From assembly GCA_037956075.1 (NCBI GenBank), contig CP138327.1, positions 496,001-560,000 on the forward strand: DNA of 64,000 bases, read 5' to 3'. The position numbers were made by a program, and so were the translations under genes. The number at the start of each line of letters is the position of its first letter. Within the stretch, counting starts at the first letter, position 1. The DNA is from Catillopecten margaritatus gill symbiont (GTDB taxonomy: Bacteria > Pseudomonadota > Gammaproteobacteria > PS1 > Pseudothioglobaceae). Positions 9,678 to 17,403 of this stretch are shown piece by piece. A model generated the notes under the pieces. That model was not told where the DNA came from. It did not search any database and worked only from the letters and a program-made list of their open reading frames with translations.

Positions 9678-9986
9678 AAGTCCTTTTTTGTTGAAAACAC
9701 TATATATAGTGTTTTTAAATTAAATATTGACTAAATATAGTGTATTTGACCTAATTTTGCAAGTTATTTTTTCATATTATGATAGTGTAATCGCTGAATG
9801 TTTTGCTACAAAAGGGATAGCGACATTAAAAATAATTTAAAAAGAATAGAGTGATTTTTCCAAAAAAAATAATGCATATTTACACTATCTTTCCCCAATA
9901 AAAAGTAAAAAACTTATATATCAATAACTTGACAACATTAAGGAAAAAAATTTAACAAAAAAAACCGCAAAAACAGCAAAAATGTT
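9678..9986. other. intergenic region upstream of nrdA
   Basis: A 309-bp AT-rich gap between nrdA and the reductase gene. The part nearest nrdA holds the ribosome binding site, the NrdR operator and the promoter. From about 9770 to 9986 I see only A/T-rich sequence without a convincing gene, RNA or strong terminator; the minus-strand reductase at 9987-11003 ends just before it. Confidence 0.6.
9697..9743 (-). promoter_or_regulatory. tandem NrdR boxes over the nrdA promoter
   Basis: Two boxes lie 31 bp apart: ACACTATATATAGTGT at 9697-9712 (a perfect palindrome that extends to 22 bp, 9694-9715) and TGACTAAATATAGTGT at 9728-9743. They fit the NrdR consensus ACACTATATATTGTGT-type and the roughly three-helical-turn spacing known for NrdR operators. 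On the minus strand a TTGCAA -35 (9757-9762) and TATATT -10 (9734-9739) with a 17-base spacer place the distal box over the -10. Confidence 0.85.
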
Positions 9987-11003
9987 TTATATGGGCGAGG
10001 CAATCAGTTGAAAATCATTTAGTCCATTTTCAAGTAACAACTCACTTAAATAGATTAACACTTCAGCAGGCGCTGAAATATACACATCAGATTGATTGAC
10101 AACACTTAAATCTAGGGCGTCAAACATCTGTTTGGCAACTTTAAGGCAATCATTTTTGTTAATACGATTAAAGGTACAAGCAATGGGGGTGTAGGTGTAT
10201 TCATCTATTACAGAATACCAAGAGCGTGCATAGTTATCTAAGTAGGGCACTTGTTCAACAGCGGGGTAGGCCCAATAGAAATGCACAGGATTGGGCATTT
10301 CTAATGAGAAAGCATGCTCCACTAGGCTTCTAATTGGCGCAAAACCACTATCCCAAGCAATAAACACCATTGGTCGAGTGGATTCTTCTTTTAATACAAA
10401 GAGTCCTTTCGGACCTTTTAGGGTAACCACCGACCTAGGTTCAAGATTTTTATTGAAAATCTCACTGGCAAACTCATCCTGTTTTATATTTCTAATATGA
10501 AACTCCAGGTTCATTCCATGACAAGGGCAGGAGGCGATAGGGTATCTGGAAGTTTTATTATTAAATGTTAGCTCAACATCTTGACCCGCCATAAATTGCA
10601 AGGTTTTAGATCTCGGCGTTCTGAGGCTTATGATTGCCATATTTTTATTAATAAACGCAATCTCTTTAATTTTAACCTTAATGGTTTGAATGGAAATAAA
10701 TTTAGCACCCCCAATCAAATCTAAAGATATCTCAACATCTGTCGTAGGTGCGTTACAGCACATTAAAAAGGTGTTTTCAGTCTTTTGCTTACTCGATAAA
10801 GAAAAATCATGGTGATTTATCTGCTTAATTTTCCCCTTTAGTAATTTTGCCACGCAAGAACCACAAGAGCCGTTACTACACTCATAACGCATTGCCAAGC
10901 CATTACGAAGTCCGCTTTCAAGAATAGAATCCATTTCAATACACTCAAAATCACGCCGATAATTTTTAAGGTGAATATTAAACAGGGGGTTATTAGGTAG
11001 CAT
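9987..11003 (-). CDS. ferredoxin-domain flavin reductase (FNR family)
   Basis: A 338-residue fusion. Residues 1-90 form a plant-type 2Fe-2S ferredoxin domain (Cys42, Cys47, Cys50 and Cys82 or Cys83). Residues 100-338 form a ferredoxin-NADP reductase module with the flavin-contact RYPIAS near residue 187 and an NAD-binding half. The layout matches the CDP-6-deoxy-glucoseen reductase-like / NAD(P)H-flavin reductase group found in many gammaproteobacteria. The true substrate is unknown. Its position behind the nrd operon suggests, but does not prove, that it feeds electrons to NrdB or its ferredoxin. Confidence 0.75.
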   Translation of the reverse strand: MLPNNPLFNIHLKNYRRDFECIEMDSILESGLRNGLAMRYECSNGSCGSCVAKLLKGKIKQINHHDFSLSSKQKTENTFLMCCNAPTTDVEISLDLIGGAKFISIQTIKVKIKEIAFINKNMAIISLRTPRSKTLQFMAGQDVELTFNNKTSRYPIASCPCHGMNLEFHIRNIKQDEFASEIFNKNLEPRSVVTLKGPKGLFVLKEESTRPMVFIAWDSGFAPIRSLVEHAFSLEMPNPVHFYWAYPAVEQVPYLDNYARSWYSVIDEYTYTPIACTFNRINKNDCLKVAKQMFDALDLSVVNQSDVYISAPAEVLIYLSELLLENGLNDFQLIASPI

Positions 11004-11075
11004 GGGGTTTATGGAATTGAGCCAGCAAGGTTGCTAAAAAAATCAATAATTTAACATAATATAAATTATGCGAAG

Positions 11076-12053
11076 TTAGTTTAATTGCTGTGAAATAATA
11101 TCAGAAAGCGCTTTCACATGGTCTTTACGGTCATTTAACGCGGAAATATAACTAAATACCTTTCCACCTGCTTGCATAAAATATTCTCTATTTTCCTCGT
11201 CAATCTCTTCAATAGTCTCTAAGCAATCAACGGAGAACCCAGGGCAAATGACTTGCACATGCTCAACACCATTCTGCGCTAAAGACTCTAAACTGGCTTT
11301 TGTCTGTGGCATTAACCACTCTTCACGGCCAAAGATGGACTGAAAACACAGCTGATAGTTGTTTTCATCTAAATTAAGTGCATTAGCGAGTAATTTGGCG
11401 GTATCAACACAATGATCATAATAAACATCGCCATTATCGACAAAACGTTGCGGAATTCCGTGAAAAGATATTATTAATTTATCAGGCTTTCCATGCTGTT
11501 GCTGGTGTTCAGTCACAGAATTCACCAAAGACTGTATGTAACCGCTGTCTTGGTAGTAGTCTTCAATAAATACCAGTTTTGGTGGCTTTTCCCAGTCTTT
11601 AAGTGATTTGTTAACTGCATCACGGGTTGAGCCTGTTGTAGTATCTGAATATTGCGGATACATCGGTAAAGCTACGATTTTTTCACAGCCTTTAGCCTGT
11701 AGTTTTTTTAATACTGAATCAATTGATGGATTACCATAACGCATCCCCACCTCAAGAAACACATCGTCAAAGTCACTGGCAAGGCGCTTTCTAACACCTT
11801 GTGCTTGTAAATTAGTAATGTTTAGCAGCGGAGAACCTTTACCAAAAGTGTCCCAAATTTTGGCATAATTCAGCGCGGACTTTGCTGGTCGAATGTTCAA
11901 AATGACCACATTTAAAGCCAACCACCAGACCCATTTATTTGGTGGTTGAATGACACGCTCATCTGATAAAAATTGCTTTAAATATCGCCTTAAGGCAGTC
12001 TTTGTCGGTGCATCAGGTGTGCCTAAATTAGTCAGTAAAATACCGGTTTTCAT
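11076..12053 (-). CDS. hemH: ferrochelatase
   Basis: A 325-residue HemH that inserts Fe2+ into protoporphyrin IX, the last step of heme synthesis. The N-terminal LLTNLGTPDAP signature, LEVGMRYGNPS near residue 100, the catalytic histidine in IISFHGIPQRF near residue 195 and the C-terminal CPGFSVDCLETIEEI are all present. It stands alone on the minus strand; a repeat-rich gap lies upstream. Confidence 0.95.
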   Translation of the reverse strand: MKTGILLTNLGTPDAPTKTALRRYLKQFLSDERVIQPPNKWVWWLALNVVILNIRPAKSALNYAKIWDTFGKGSPLLNITNLQAQGVRKRLASDFDDVFLEVGMRYGNPSIDSVLKKLQAKGCEKIVALPMYPQYSDTTTGSTRDAVNKSLKDWEKPPKLVFIEDYYQDSGYIQSLVNSVTEHQQQHGKPDKLIISFHGIPQRFVDNGDVYYDHCVDTAKLLANALNLDENNYQLCFQSIFGREEWLMPQTKASLESLAQNGVEHVQVICPGFSVDCLETIEEIDEENREYFMQAGGKVFSYISALNDRKDHVKALSDIISQQLN

Positions 12054-12143
12054 TGAGATTCCTTTGTTTTGTATTTTGTTTCCATTTTTTGGTTTTGCTG
12101 GTTTTTATTATACTCTGATACGATTAAGTGAAACGAGATACAA

Positions 12144-12170
12144 GACCCTTCGGCTACGCTCAGGGTGACA
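12144..12170. repeat. intergenic repeat, single arm, copy 2
   Basis: This segment contains CCTTCGGCTACGCTCAGGGT followed by GACA. It is closely related to the first arm of the element at 5897-5923 and to the arms of the hairpin at 19342-19412. The second arm is missing or decayed; a partial relic GGCTCAAGGTGACAG follows at 12196-12210. Confidence 0.7.
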
Positions 12171-12214
12171 GCAAGATAATAGAATGGGTGTATTAGGCTC
12201 AAGGTGACAGTAGA

Positions 12215-12402
12215 AGATCTCTCCACTTCGATCGAGATGACAGTTATAACTTGGTTGAAGTGACAATTGTGAATTGCAATTGCTATCTCAATTAAATTAT
12301 CATCACAATTGCCATCTCGGTCAAATTATATCACCATCACAATTGTCATCATCTTAATCAAATTATATCGAAATTGTCATCTCGACAGAAGTGGAGAGAT
12401 CT
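12215..12402. repeat. 188-bp inverted-repeat element with internal degenerate repeats
   Basis: Arms 12215-12242 (starts AGATCTCTCCACTTCG) and 12375-12402 (ends GTGGAGAGATCT) are complementary at 26 of 28 positions. Between them a unit resembling CACAATTGYCATCTCGGTCAAATTATAT recurs about three times in degraded form. The layout is like a small non-coding mobile element or a repeat array grown by slippage. No transposase lies nearby. Confidence 0.75.
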
Positions 12403-12596
12403 TTTTTACCACCACACCAACCCCTTAACACTTAAAAAAACCATTAAAAACCATTAAAAACAACAACTTACTTGAAAAATCTCTAAAATACAAATTTTTG
12501 ATTATTATTAGTATAGGCAACTACTAATACCATTTTAACTATAAAGACTCTTAAATAGAGAATTTAGAGCTCATGACAGAAAACAGGGTAAAAAAA

Positions 12597-13028
12597 TTAG
12601 TTTTTTGAAATTTTAGCGACAAACTTCCCAGTGAGTCGATATTTCTGTTTTGGGCTATTTGGTTTTTCGGGAATGGTCGGCTCTAAAAAACCTGAATTAA
12701 TCAATGGACTTAAAATATCATTTTTGAATTTTGATTTATTGGTTCTTGTTAAAATTTTCATTAACTCTATAGCTGTGTTTTCTAACTCACATTCTTTCAA
12801 AATTTTGATATGATTTTTTTGTAGATTTTTAAAATTATAACTTAGTCCCTTCTTAATCCCTAAACTAGTGTTATATACCTCTGTATCAATGTTTTCTTCA
12901 AATTCAAATCCTTGTTGCTCGGTACCAGTTTTATTGACAATATTGCGCTTGAAATCTCTAGCATTATCCGCAAGAGTCTCCTTTTCTTCACTGTCTTTAC
13001 TCACCTTGTTGCGATTAAAAAGCCCCAT
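12597..13028 (-). CDS. winged-helix-like hypothetical protein at the end of the aap operon
   Basis: A 143-residue protein I cannot name. The first 45 residues are charged and look disordered. The C-terminal part (about 80-140) carries NDILSPLINSGFLEPTIPEKPNSPKQKYRLT, here described by its key features: the TIPEKP turn and QKYRLT strand of the winged-helix domain found at the C-terminus of RecG-like/AlbA-type and some Fic-associated proteins. It begins 8 bases after aapP on the same strand, so it is probably the last gene of the amino-acid ABC operon. DNA or protein binding is inference. Confidence 0.6.
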   Translation of the reverse strand: MGLFNRNKVSKDSEEKETLADNARDFKRNIVNKTGTEQQGFEFEENIDTEVYNTSLGIKKGLSYNFKNLQKNHIKILKECELENTAIELMKILTRTNKSKFKNDILSPLINSGFLEPTIPEKPNSPKQKYRLTGKFVAKISKN

Positions 13029-13036
13029 AATTTTCC

Positions 13037-13777
13037 TTATTCACTTAATATTTGATCTAAAAACAATTTCAATCGTTTAGATTCTGGCTTGCTGAAGAAG
13101 TCTTTTGGTTGGTTCTCTTCAATAATTTGACCTTCATCCATGAAAATAACGCGGTCCGCAACTTTCTTAGCAAAGCCCATCTCATGCGTCACACAGAGCA
13201 TTGTAATGCCCTCTTTAGCCAGTTCTATCATAACATCCAATACCTCTGCAATCATTTCAGGATCTAATGCAGAGGTTGGTTCGTCAAATAACATTATCTC
13301 TGGTGAAGTGCATAATGCTCTGGCAATTGCTACACGCTGTTGTTGCCCGCCACTAAGTTGATTAGGGTACTTTTCAGCTTGGTCCCTAATACCCACCCTA
13401 TCCAGTAGCTTAAGGGCTTTATCTCTTGCTTTAGATTTGCTTTCGTTATGTACCCAGATAGGTGCCAAGGTCAGATTATCAATAATACTAAGGTGTGGAA
13501 AAAGATTAAAGTGTTGAAACACCATAGAAACCTCTGAGCGAATCTGTCTGATCTTATTCACATCATCGCTAAGCTTAGTGCCATCAACAGTAACAGTCCC
13601 TTCTTGAAACTTCTCTAAGAAGTTAATACAGCGTATTAAGGTGGATTTTCCACTACCTGATGGCCCACAGATAACGATAATCTCCCCTTTCTTAACCTTA
13701 AGATTGACATTTTTAAGTGCATGAAAGTTGCCATACCACTTGTTTAAGTTACTGATTTCAATAATATTTTCATTCAT
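13037..13777 (-). CDS. aapP: amino-acid ABC transporter ATP-binding protein
   Basis: A 246-residue ABC ATPase of the polar amino-acid uptake group. Walker [10 protein letters not shown] is at residues 38-46, the signature LSGGQQQR near 140 and Walker [13 protein letters not shown] near 163, followed by the H-loop VTHEMGF. It powers the AapQM permease pair in the inner membrane. It begins 4 bases after aapM and is followed by the small winged-helix protein. Confidence 0.92.
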   Translation of the reverse strand: MNENIIEISNLNKWYGNFHALKNVNLKVKKGEIIVICGPSGSGKSTLIRCINFLEKFQEGTVTVDGTKLSDDVNKIRQIRSEVSMVFQHFNLFPHLSIIDNLTLAPIWVHNESKSKARDKALKLLDRVGIRDQAEKYPNQLSGGQQQRVAIARALCTSPEIMLFDEPTSALDPEMIAEVLDVMIELAKEGITMLCVTHEMGFAKKVADRVIFMDEGQIIEENQPKDFFSKPESKRLKLFLDQILSE

Positions 13778-13781
13778 AATC

Positions 13782-14879
13782 TTATACTTTGTGTTCCGTA
13801 TTATATTTAAGTTCTAATTTCTTTGAATATCGACTCATCGAATAAAGGATAACCCATAGCACTATCATCACGAACACATAGCCCTCGGTGCTTCTACCAA
13901 GCCATAATTCATCACTGGTGGTGAGGTGCACCATGGACAAAATATCAAATAATCCAATAATAAGTACCAATGTCGTATCCTTAAATAGTGCGATAAATGA
14001 ACCAACAATATTTGGTATCGATATTTTCAATGCTTGTGGCAGGATAATCAACCCTGTTTTTTGTACGAAATTTAGCCCTATAGCGTCTGCTGCCTCATGT
14101 TGCCCCTTAGGTATCGCCTGTAAACCACCCCGGATAACTTCGGCAATATAAGCTGATTGAAACAAAGTAATACCAATCAAAGCACGCAACAATTTATCCA
14201 TATCCATCCCCTCCCTAAAGAATAACGGTAAAACAACCGATGCCATAAATAAAATGGTGATCAACGGCAAACCACGGATAAACTCAATATAAACCACGGA
14301 CAACAATCGAATCACTCGCATCTTTGATTGTCGCCCGAGTGCTAACAATATACCAATTGGAAAGGATGCCACAATACCCACTGTGGCTACCACAATAGTT
14401 AACATTAAACCGCCCCACTGATGAGTTTCAATGACCTCAAGCCCTAAGCCACCATACAATAATAAAAATGCGATAACAGGGTAAATAACAATCAGTCCAG
14501 CAATGATTTTAGCTTTATGTGTATAGGGTTTAAGGGATTTAGCCACAAAAACAAAAACTAATGCCAGTACCAATACTAATTGTGGACGCCATACGGCTTC
14601 TGGCGGGTAGAAGCCATAAACGAATAAATTAGATTTTTCAATCACATAACTCCAGCACGCCCCTTCTCTACCGCATTGTTCATTAGTTACTGGCGCAAAA
14701 GTAGCATCAAAGAACATCCAATTTGCCAGTAGCGGCACGATTAAATAAATAACATAAATTGCAATTAAAGTAAATGCACTACTACCCAGGCTATAAAACA
14801 GATTTTTCTTCAACCAGGAGACAACCCCTACCTCTGATTGTGGTGCATTTTTAGCGGGTTGTGCTGTAAATATTGCCAT
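13782..14879 (-). CDS. aapM: amino-acid ABC transporter permease AapM
   Basis: The 365-residue call begins at the ATG at 14879, one base after the aapQ stop, preceded by an AAGGGGC ribosome binding site; an in-frame ATG-like start 18 bases upstream would overlap aapQ. It is a hydrophobic protein of the HisMQ permease family, with an extra N-terminal membrane region typical of AapM. The EAA loop is near residue 270 ([12 protein letters not shown]), the contact with the ATPase. It forms the channel with AapQ. Confidence 0.92.
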   Translation of the reverse strand: MAIFTAQPAKNAPQSEVGVVSWLKKNLFYSLGSSAFTLIAIYVIYLIVPLLANWMFFDATFAPVTNEQCGREGACWSYVIEKSNLFVYGFYPPEAVWRPQLVLVLALVFVFVAKSLKPYTHKAKIIAGLIVIYPVIAFLLLYGGLGLEVIETHQWGGLMLTIVVATVGIVASFPIGILLALGRQSKMRVIRLLSVVYIEFIRGLPLITILFMASVVLPLFFREGMDMDKLLRALIGITLFQSAYIAEVIRGGLQAIPKGQHEAADAIGLNFVQKTGLIILPQALKISIPNIVGSFIALFKDTTLVLIIGLFDILSMVHLTTSDELWLGRSTEGYVFVMIVLWVILYSMSRYSKKLELKYNTEHKV

Positions 14880-14880
14880 C

Positions 14881-16044
14881 TTATCGCCCCTTAACACTCA
14901 TTTGACGGTTAACAATATTCAGAATAAGTGATATCACCAAGGAAATCGTCAAATAAACCGCCATAGTCATCAAAATAATCTCAACGGCCTGCCCTACTTG
15001 GTTCAACACTGTGCCTGCAAATACACTCACAAGCTCAGAATAGCCAATAGCAGCTGCTAACGAGGAATTCTTGGTTAGATTCAAATATTGGTTAATAATT
15101 GGTGGAATGGACACTCTAAGGGCTTGTGGCAGTATTACTAATTTTAATGATTGCTTCTGCGTCAGTCCCATTGCCAATGCCGCCTCTTTTTGTCCTTTGG
15201 ATACCGATTCAATACCAGCACGAATGGCTTCAGCAATATAAGTGGCTGTATAAATACTGAGTGCAAAGGCTAACGACAAGAACTCTGGCGATAAACTCAT
15301 TCCGCCCTTAAAGTTAAAGCCTTTCAATGTAGGATAATCAAATGACAGCGGCGAACCCAATAAAAAATACACAGAAACTGGCAATCCAACCACCAATAAA
15401 AGTGAATAACTCAGTGTATTAGTCTTAATCCCTGTATTATCTTTTTTATTGTTGTAATAGCGTTTTAATAATATTTTAAGTACGATGCCAAGGATTAAAA
15501 CAACCAATACCCAAACAAACCCATTTTCGGTAATCGGCTTGGGCATATAGATACCCCGTAGATTAACAAACACCGAGTCAAATAATTCAAAACTCTGTTT
15601 TGGGTGTGGAAGCACCATCAGAGCAAGGTTGTACCAAAACAATATCTGTAATAAAATTGGAATATTTCTAAATAACTCGATATAACCGCCTGCCAATTTA
15701 GCAATGAGCCAATTGTTTGATAATCGAGCAATACCAACTATTAAACCAATGATACTGGCAAAGACAATACCCACTGCAGACACTACAAGCGTGTTTATCA
15801 GCCCAACATAGAAGACCCTAAGGTTTGTTGAGGTAGAAGAGTAATCTATCAAATATTCGGCAATATCGAAGCCTGACTCCGCCTCCAGAAACCCAAATCC
15901 CGTCTGTATCCCTCTACTTTCAATGTTAGAAAGCATGTTGTCAATGGCGCTATAAGAGAAAAACACGATTGTCAACAATGCAACAACCTGGAACAAGACT
16001 GTTCTAACCTTGTTATTGTAAAGAAACAACCTTATTCTTTCCAA
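14881..16044 (-). CDS. aapQ: amino-acid ABC transporter permease AapQ
   Basis: A 387-residue inner-membrane permease. The N-terminal helix (residues 15-33) and a periplasmic stretch are followed by the HisMQ core. The EAA loop GQKEAALAMGLTQ lies near residue 286, and an insert separates the first and second halves, as in other AapQ proteins. It is encoded between the binding protein and AapM. Confidence 0.92.
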   Translation of the reverse strand: MERIRLFLYNNKVRTVLFQVVALLTIVFFSYSAIDNMLSNIESRGIQTGFGFLEAESGFDIAEYLIDYSSTSTNLRVFYVGLINTLVVSAVGIVFASIIGLIVGIARLSNNWLIAKLAGGYIELFRNIPILLQILFWYNLALMVLPHPKQSFELFDSVFVNLRGIYMPKPITENGFVWVLVVLILGIVLKILLKRYYNNKKDNTGIKTNTLSYSLLLVVGLPVSVYFLLGSPLSFDYPTLKGFNFKGGMSLSPEFLSLAFALSIYTATYIAEAIRAGIESVSKGQKEAALAMGLTQKQSLKLVILPQALRVSIPPIINQYLNLTKNSSLAAAIGYSELVSVFAGTVLNQVGQAVEIILMTMAVYLTISLVISLILNIVNRQMSVKGR

Positions 16045-16088
16045 AATTTATTTATCCTATCATAAAGGGAGTGGATTAAAGAATGCGG

Positions 16089-17096
16089 TTATCTAAACGG
16101 TGGCGAGTATAGAATACCGCCCTTTACCCATAAGGCATTAAGCCCTCTTGAAATGTTCAAGGCTGTATCCTTACCGACATTTCTATCAAAACTCTGTGCG
16201 TAGTTACCGACTTGAGAAATAATGTTGTAACCCCATTCCTTCTCTAAACCCAAATATTCATGCAACTTTCCAGAACGCCCCAATAGGCGTAACGCCTCAG
16301 GGTTTTTAAAGTTATTATTAATATTTTTTGAGGAGATGCCTAACTCTTCGGCGCCAATCATTGCATTTAACGACCACTTAACGATATTAAACCACTTGTC
16401 ATCACCTTGACGCACCACAGGACCTAATGGTTCTTTAGATATTACATCCTTCAACACAATTGCTGAAGACGGGTCTTTTAAAGTTGTTCTCAATGCATAT
16501 AACTGCGATTGATCTGAGGTTAATGCATCGCAACGCCCTGTTGCAAAGCCTTTTTTGGTCTGTGCAGAAGTATCAGAGAGTGAAGAATTGTAACTCATTC
16601 CATTTGACCTAAAGTAATCTGCCAAACTTAACTCTGTTGTTGTACCTGCTTGTAAGCAAAAAGTCGCACCATCAAGCTCTTTAGCGCTAGTAACACCCAA
16701 TGACTTCTTAACCATAAAGCCTTGCCCATCATAATAATTAACGCCCGCAAAGTTCAATCCCATTGAAGCATCTCGGGTAACCGTCCAAGTTGTATTCCTT
16801 GATAGCAAGTCTACTTCACCTGATTGTAGCGCTGTAAAGCGCTCTTTAGCTGTTAATGGAACAAATTTAACCTTATTCGCATCACCCAAAGTAGCGGCAG
16901 CAACTGCACGACACATATCCGCATCCAAACCTTTCCACTTGCCAGCAGAGTCTGTTGATGAAAATCCGACTAAACCAGTGGATACACCGCAATTTAAACT
17001 GCCTTTGGCTTGAACATCACTTAATGTATCTGCTTTAGACGATAGGTTAATGACCGCTAACACTGATAATACAGCGGGTTTTAAGAGTTTTTTCAT
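16089..17096 (-). CDS. aapJ: general amino-acid ABC transporter substrate-binding protein
   Basis: A 335-residue periplasmic binding protein with a Sec signal (MKKLLKPAVLSVLAVINLSSKA, cut likely after about residue 22). The mature start LSDVQAKGSLNCGV and GKWKGLDADMCRAVAAA are typical of the AapJ/BztA group, which takes up many L-amino acids including glutamate, aspartate and glutamine. It is the first gene of aapJQMP. A heterotroph-like amino-acid uptake system in an apparent sulfur oxidiser points to mixotrophy (inference). Confidence 0.93.
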   Translation of the reverse strand: MKKLLKPAVLSVLAVINLSSKADTLSDVQAKGSLNCGVSTGLVGFSSTDSAGKWKGLDADMCRAVAAATLGDANKVKFVPLTAKERFTALQSGEVDLLSRNTTWTVTRDASMGLNFAGVNYYDGQGFMVKKSLGVTSAKELDGATFCLQAGTTTELSLADYFRSNGMSYNSSLSDTSAQTKKGFATGRCDALTSDQSQLYALRTTLKDPSSAIVLKDVISKEPLGPVVRQGDDKWFNIVKWSLNAMIGAEELGISSKNINNNFKNPEALRLLGRSGKLHEYLGLEKEWGYNIISQVGNYAQSFDRNVGKDTALNISRGLNALWVKGGILYSPPFR

Positions 17097-17403
17097 AATT
17101 GCTTCCTGAGTTATTAAATAAGCCTACAAGTATACATAAAATTGACATTTATAAAGGGGTAAATGTGAAAACAGGCGCAAAACAGTCGTAAAAACAACCG
17201 TAAAAGCAGCTTGTTTTTCATTATTTTAAGTTGCTTAATATTGATGAATTATATATTTTTTATAATAAATATTTTAATTTAAAATCAATAAGTTATAAAG
17301 TTATTATAGTTTTTTTACCACTACTTGTATTTTTTAACTAAAAAATCATTTTTTATGTTGGGTATAATGCCCCTAAATTAGTTAAAAAATACCCTTAAAT
17401 AGC
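17097..17403. other. divergent intergenic region aapJ / nadE
   Basis: A 307-bp very AT-rich gap between two divergent genes, so it should carry both promoters. The nadE side has TATAAT at 17363-17368 with a 13-bp inverted repeat around it (separate entry). The aapJ side has no clear -35/-10 pair that I would defend. No gene or RNA structure was recognised. Confidence 0.6.
17329..17390 (+). promoter_or_regulatory. putative nadE promoter flanked by an exact 13-bp inverted repeat
   Basis: ATTTTTTAACTAA at 17329-17341 and its exact reverse complement TTAGTTAAAAAAT at 17378-17390 bracket a TATAAT -10 hexamer (17363-17368); the centres are 49 bp apart. The downstream arm ends 13 bases before the nadE ATG. 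Since NadE here carries an HTH domain, this is a plausible autoregulatory operator. The AT-rich context makes chance repeats more likely, so the role is inference. Confidence 0.45.

Larger units (their letters stand above)
12054..12596. other. repeat-filled intergenic region
   Basis: A 543-bp gap without a credible gene. It holds a copy of the CCTTCGGCT...GCTCAGGGTGACA element (12144-12170), a 28-bp inverted repeat pair enclosing degenerate tandem repeats (12215-12402), and then an A-rich stretch. At 12506-12529 an 8-bp stem (TATTAGTA/TACTAATA, loop of 8) could be an operator or hairpin. The hemH promoter should lie in the first 100 bases. Confidence 0.7.

Noticed and set aside
12054-12596. 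CRISPR array, suggested by the repeated CAATTG-containing units
   Set aside because: Units are degenerate and unequal, spacers are not unique sequences of constant length, and no cas genes are present.
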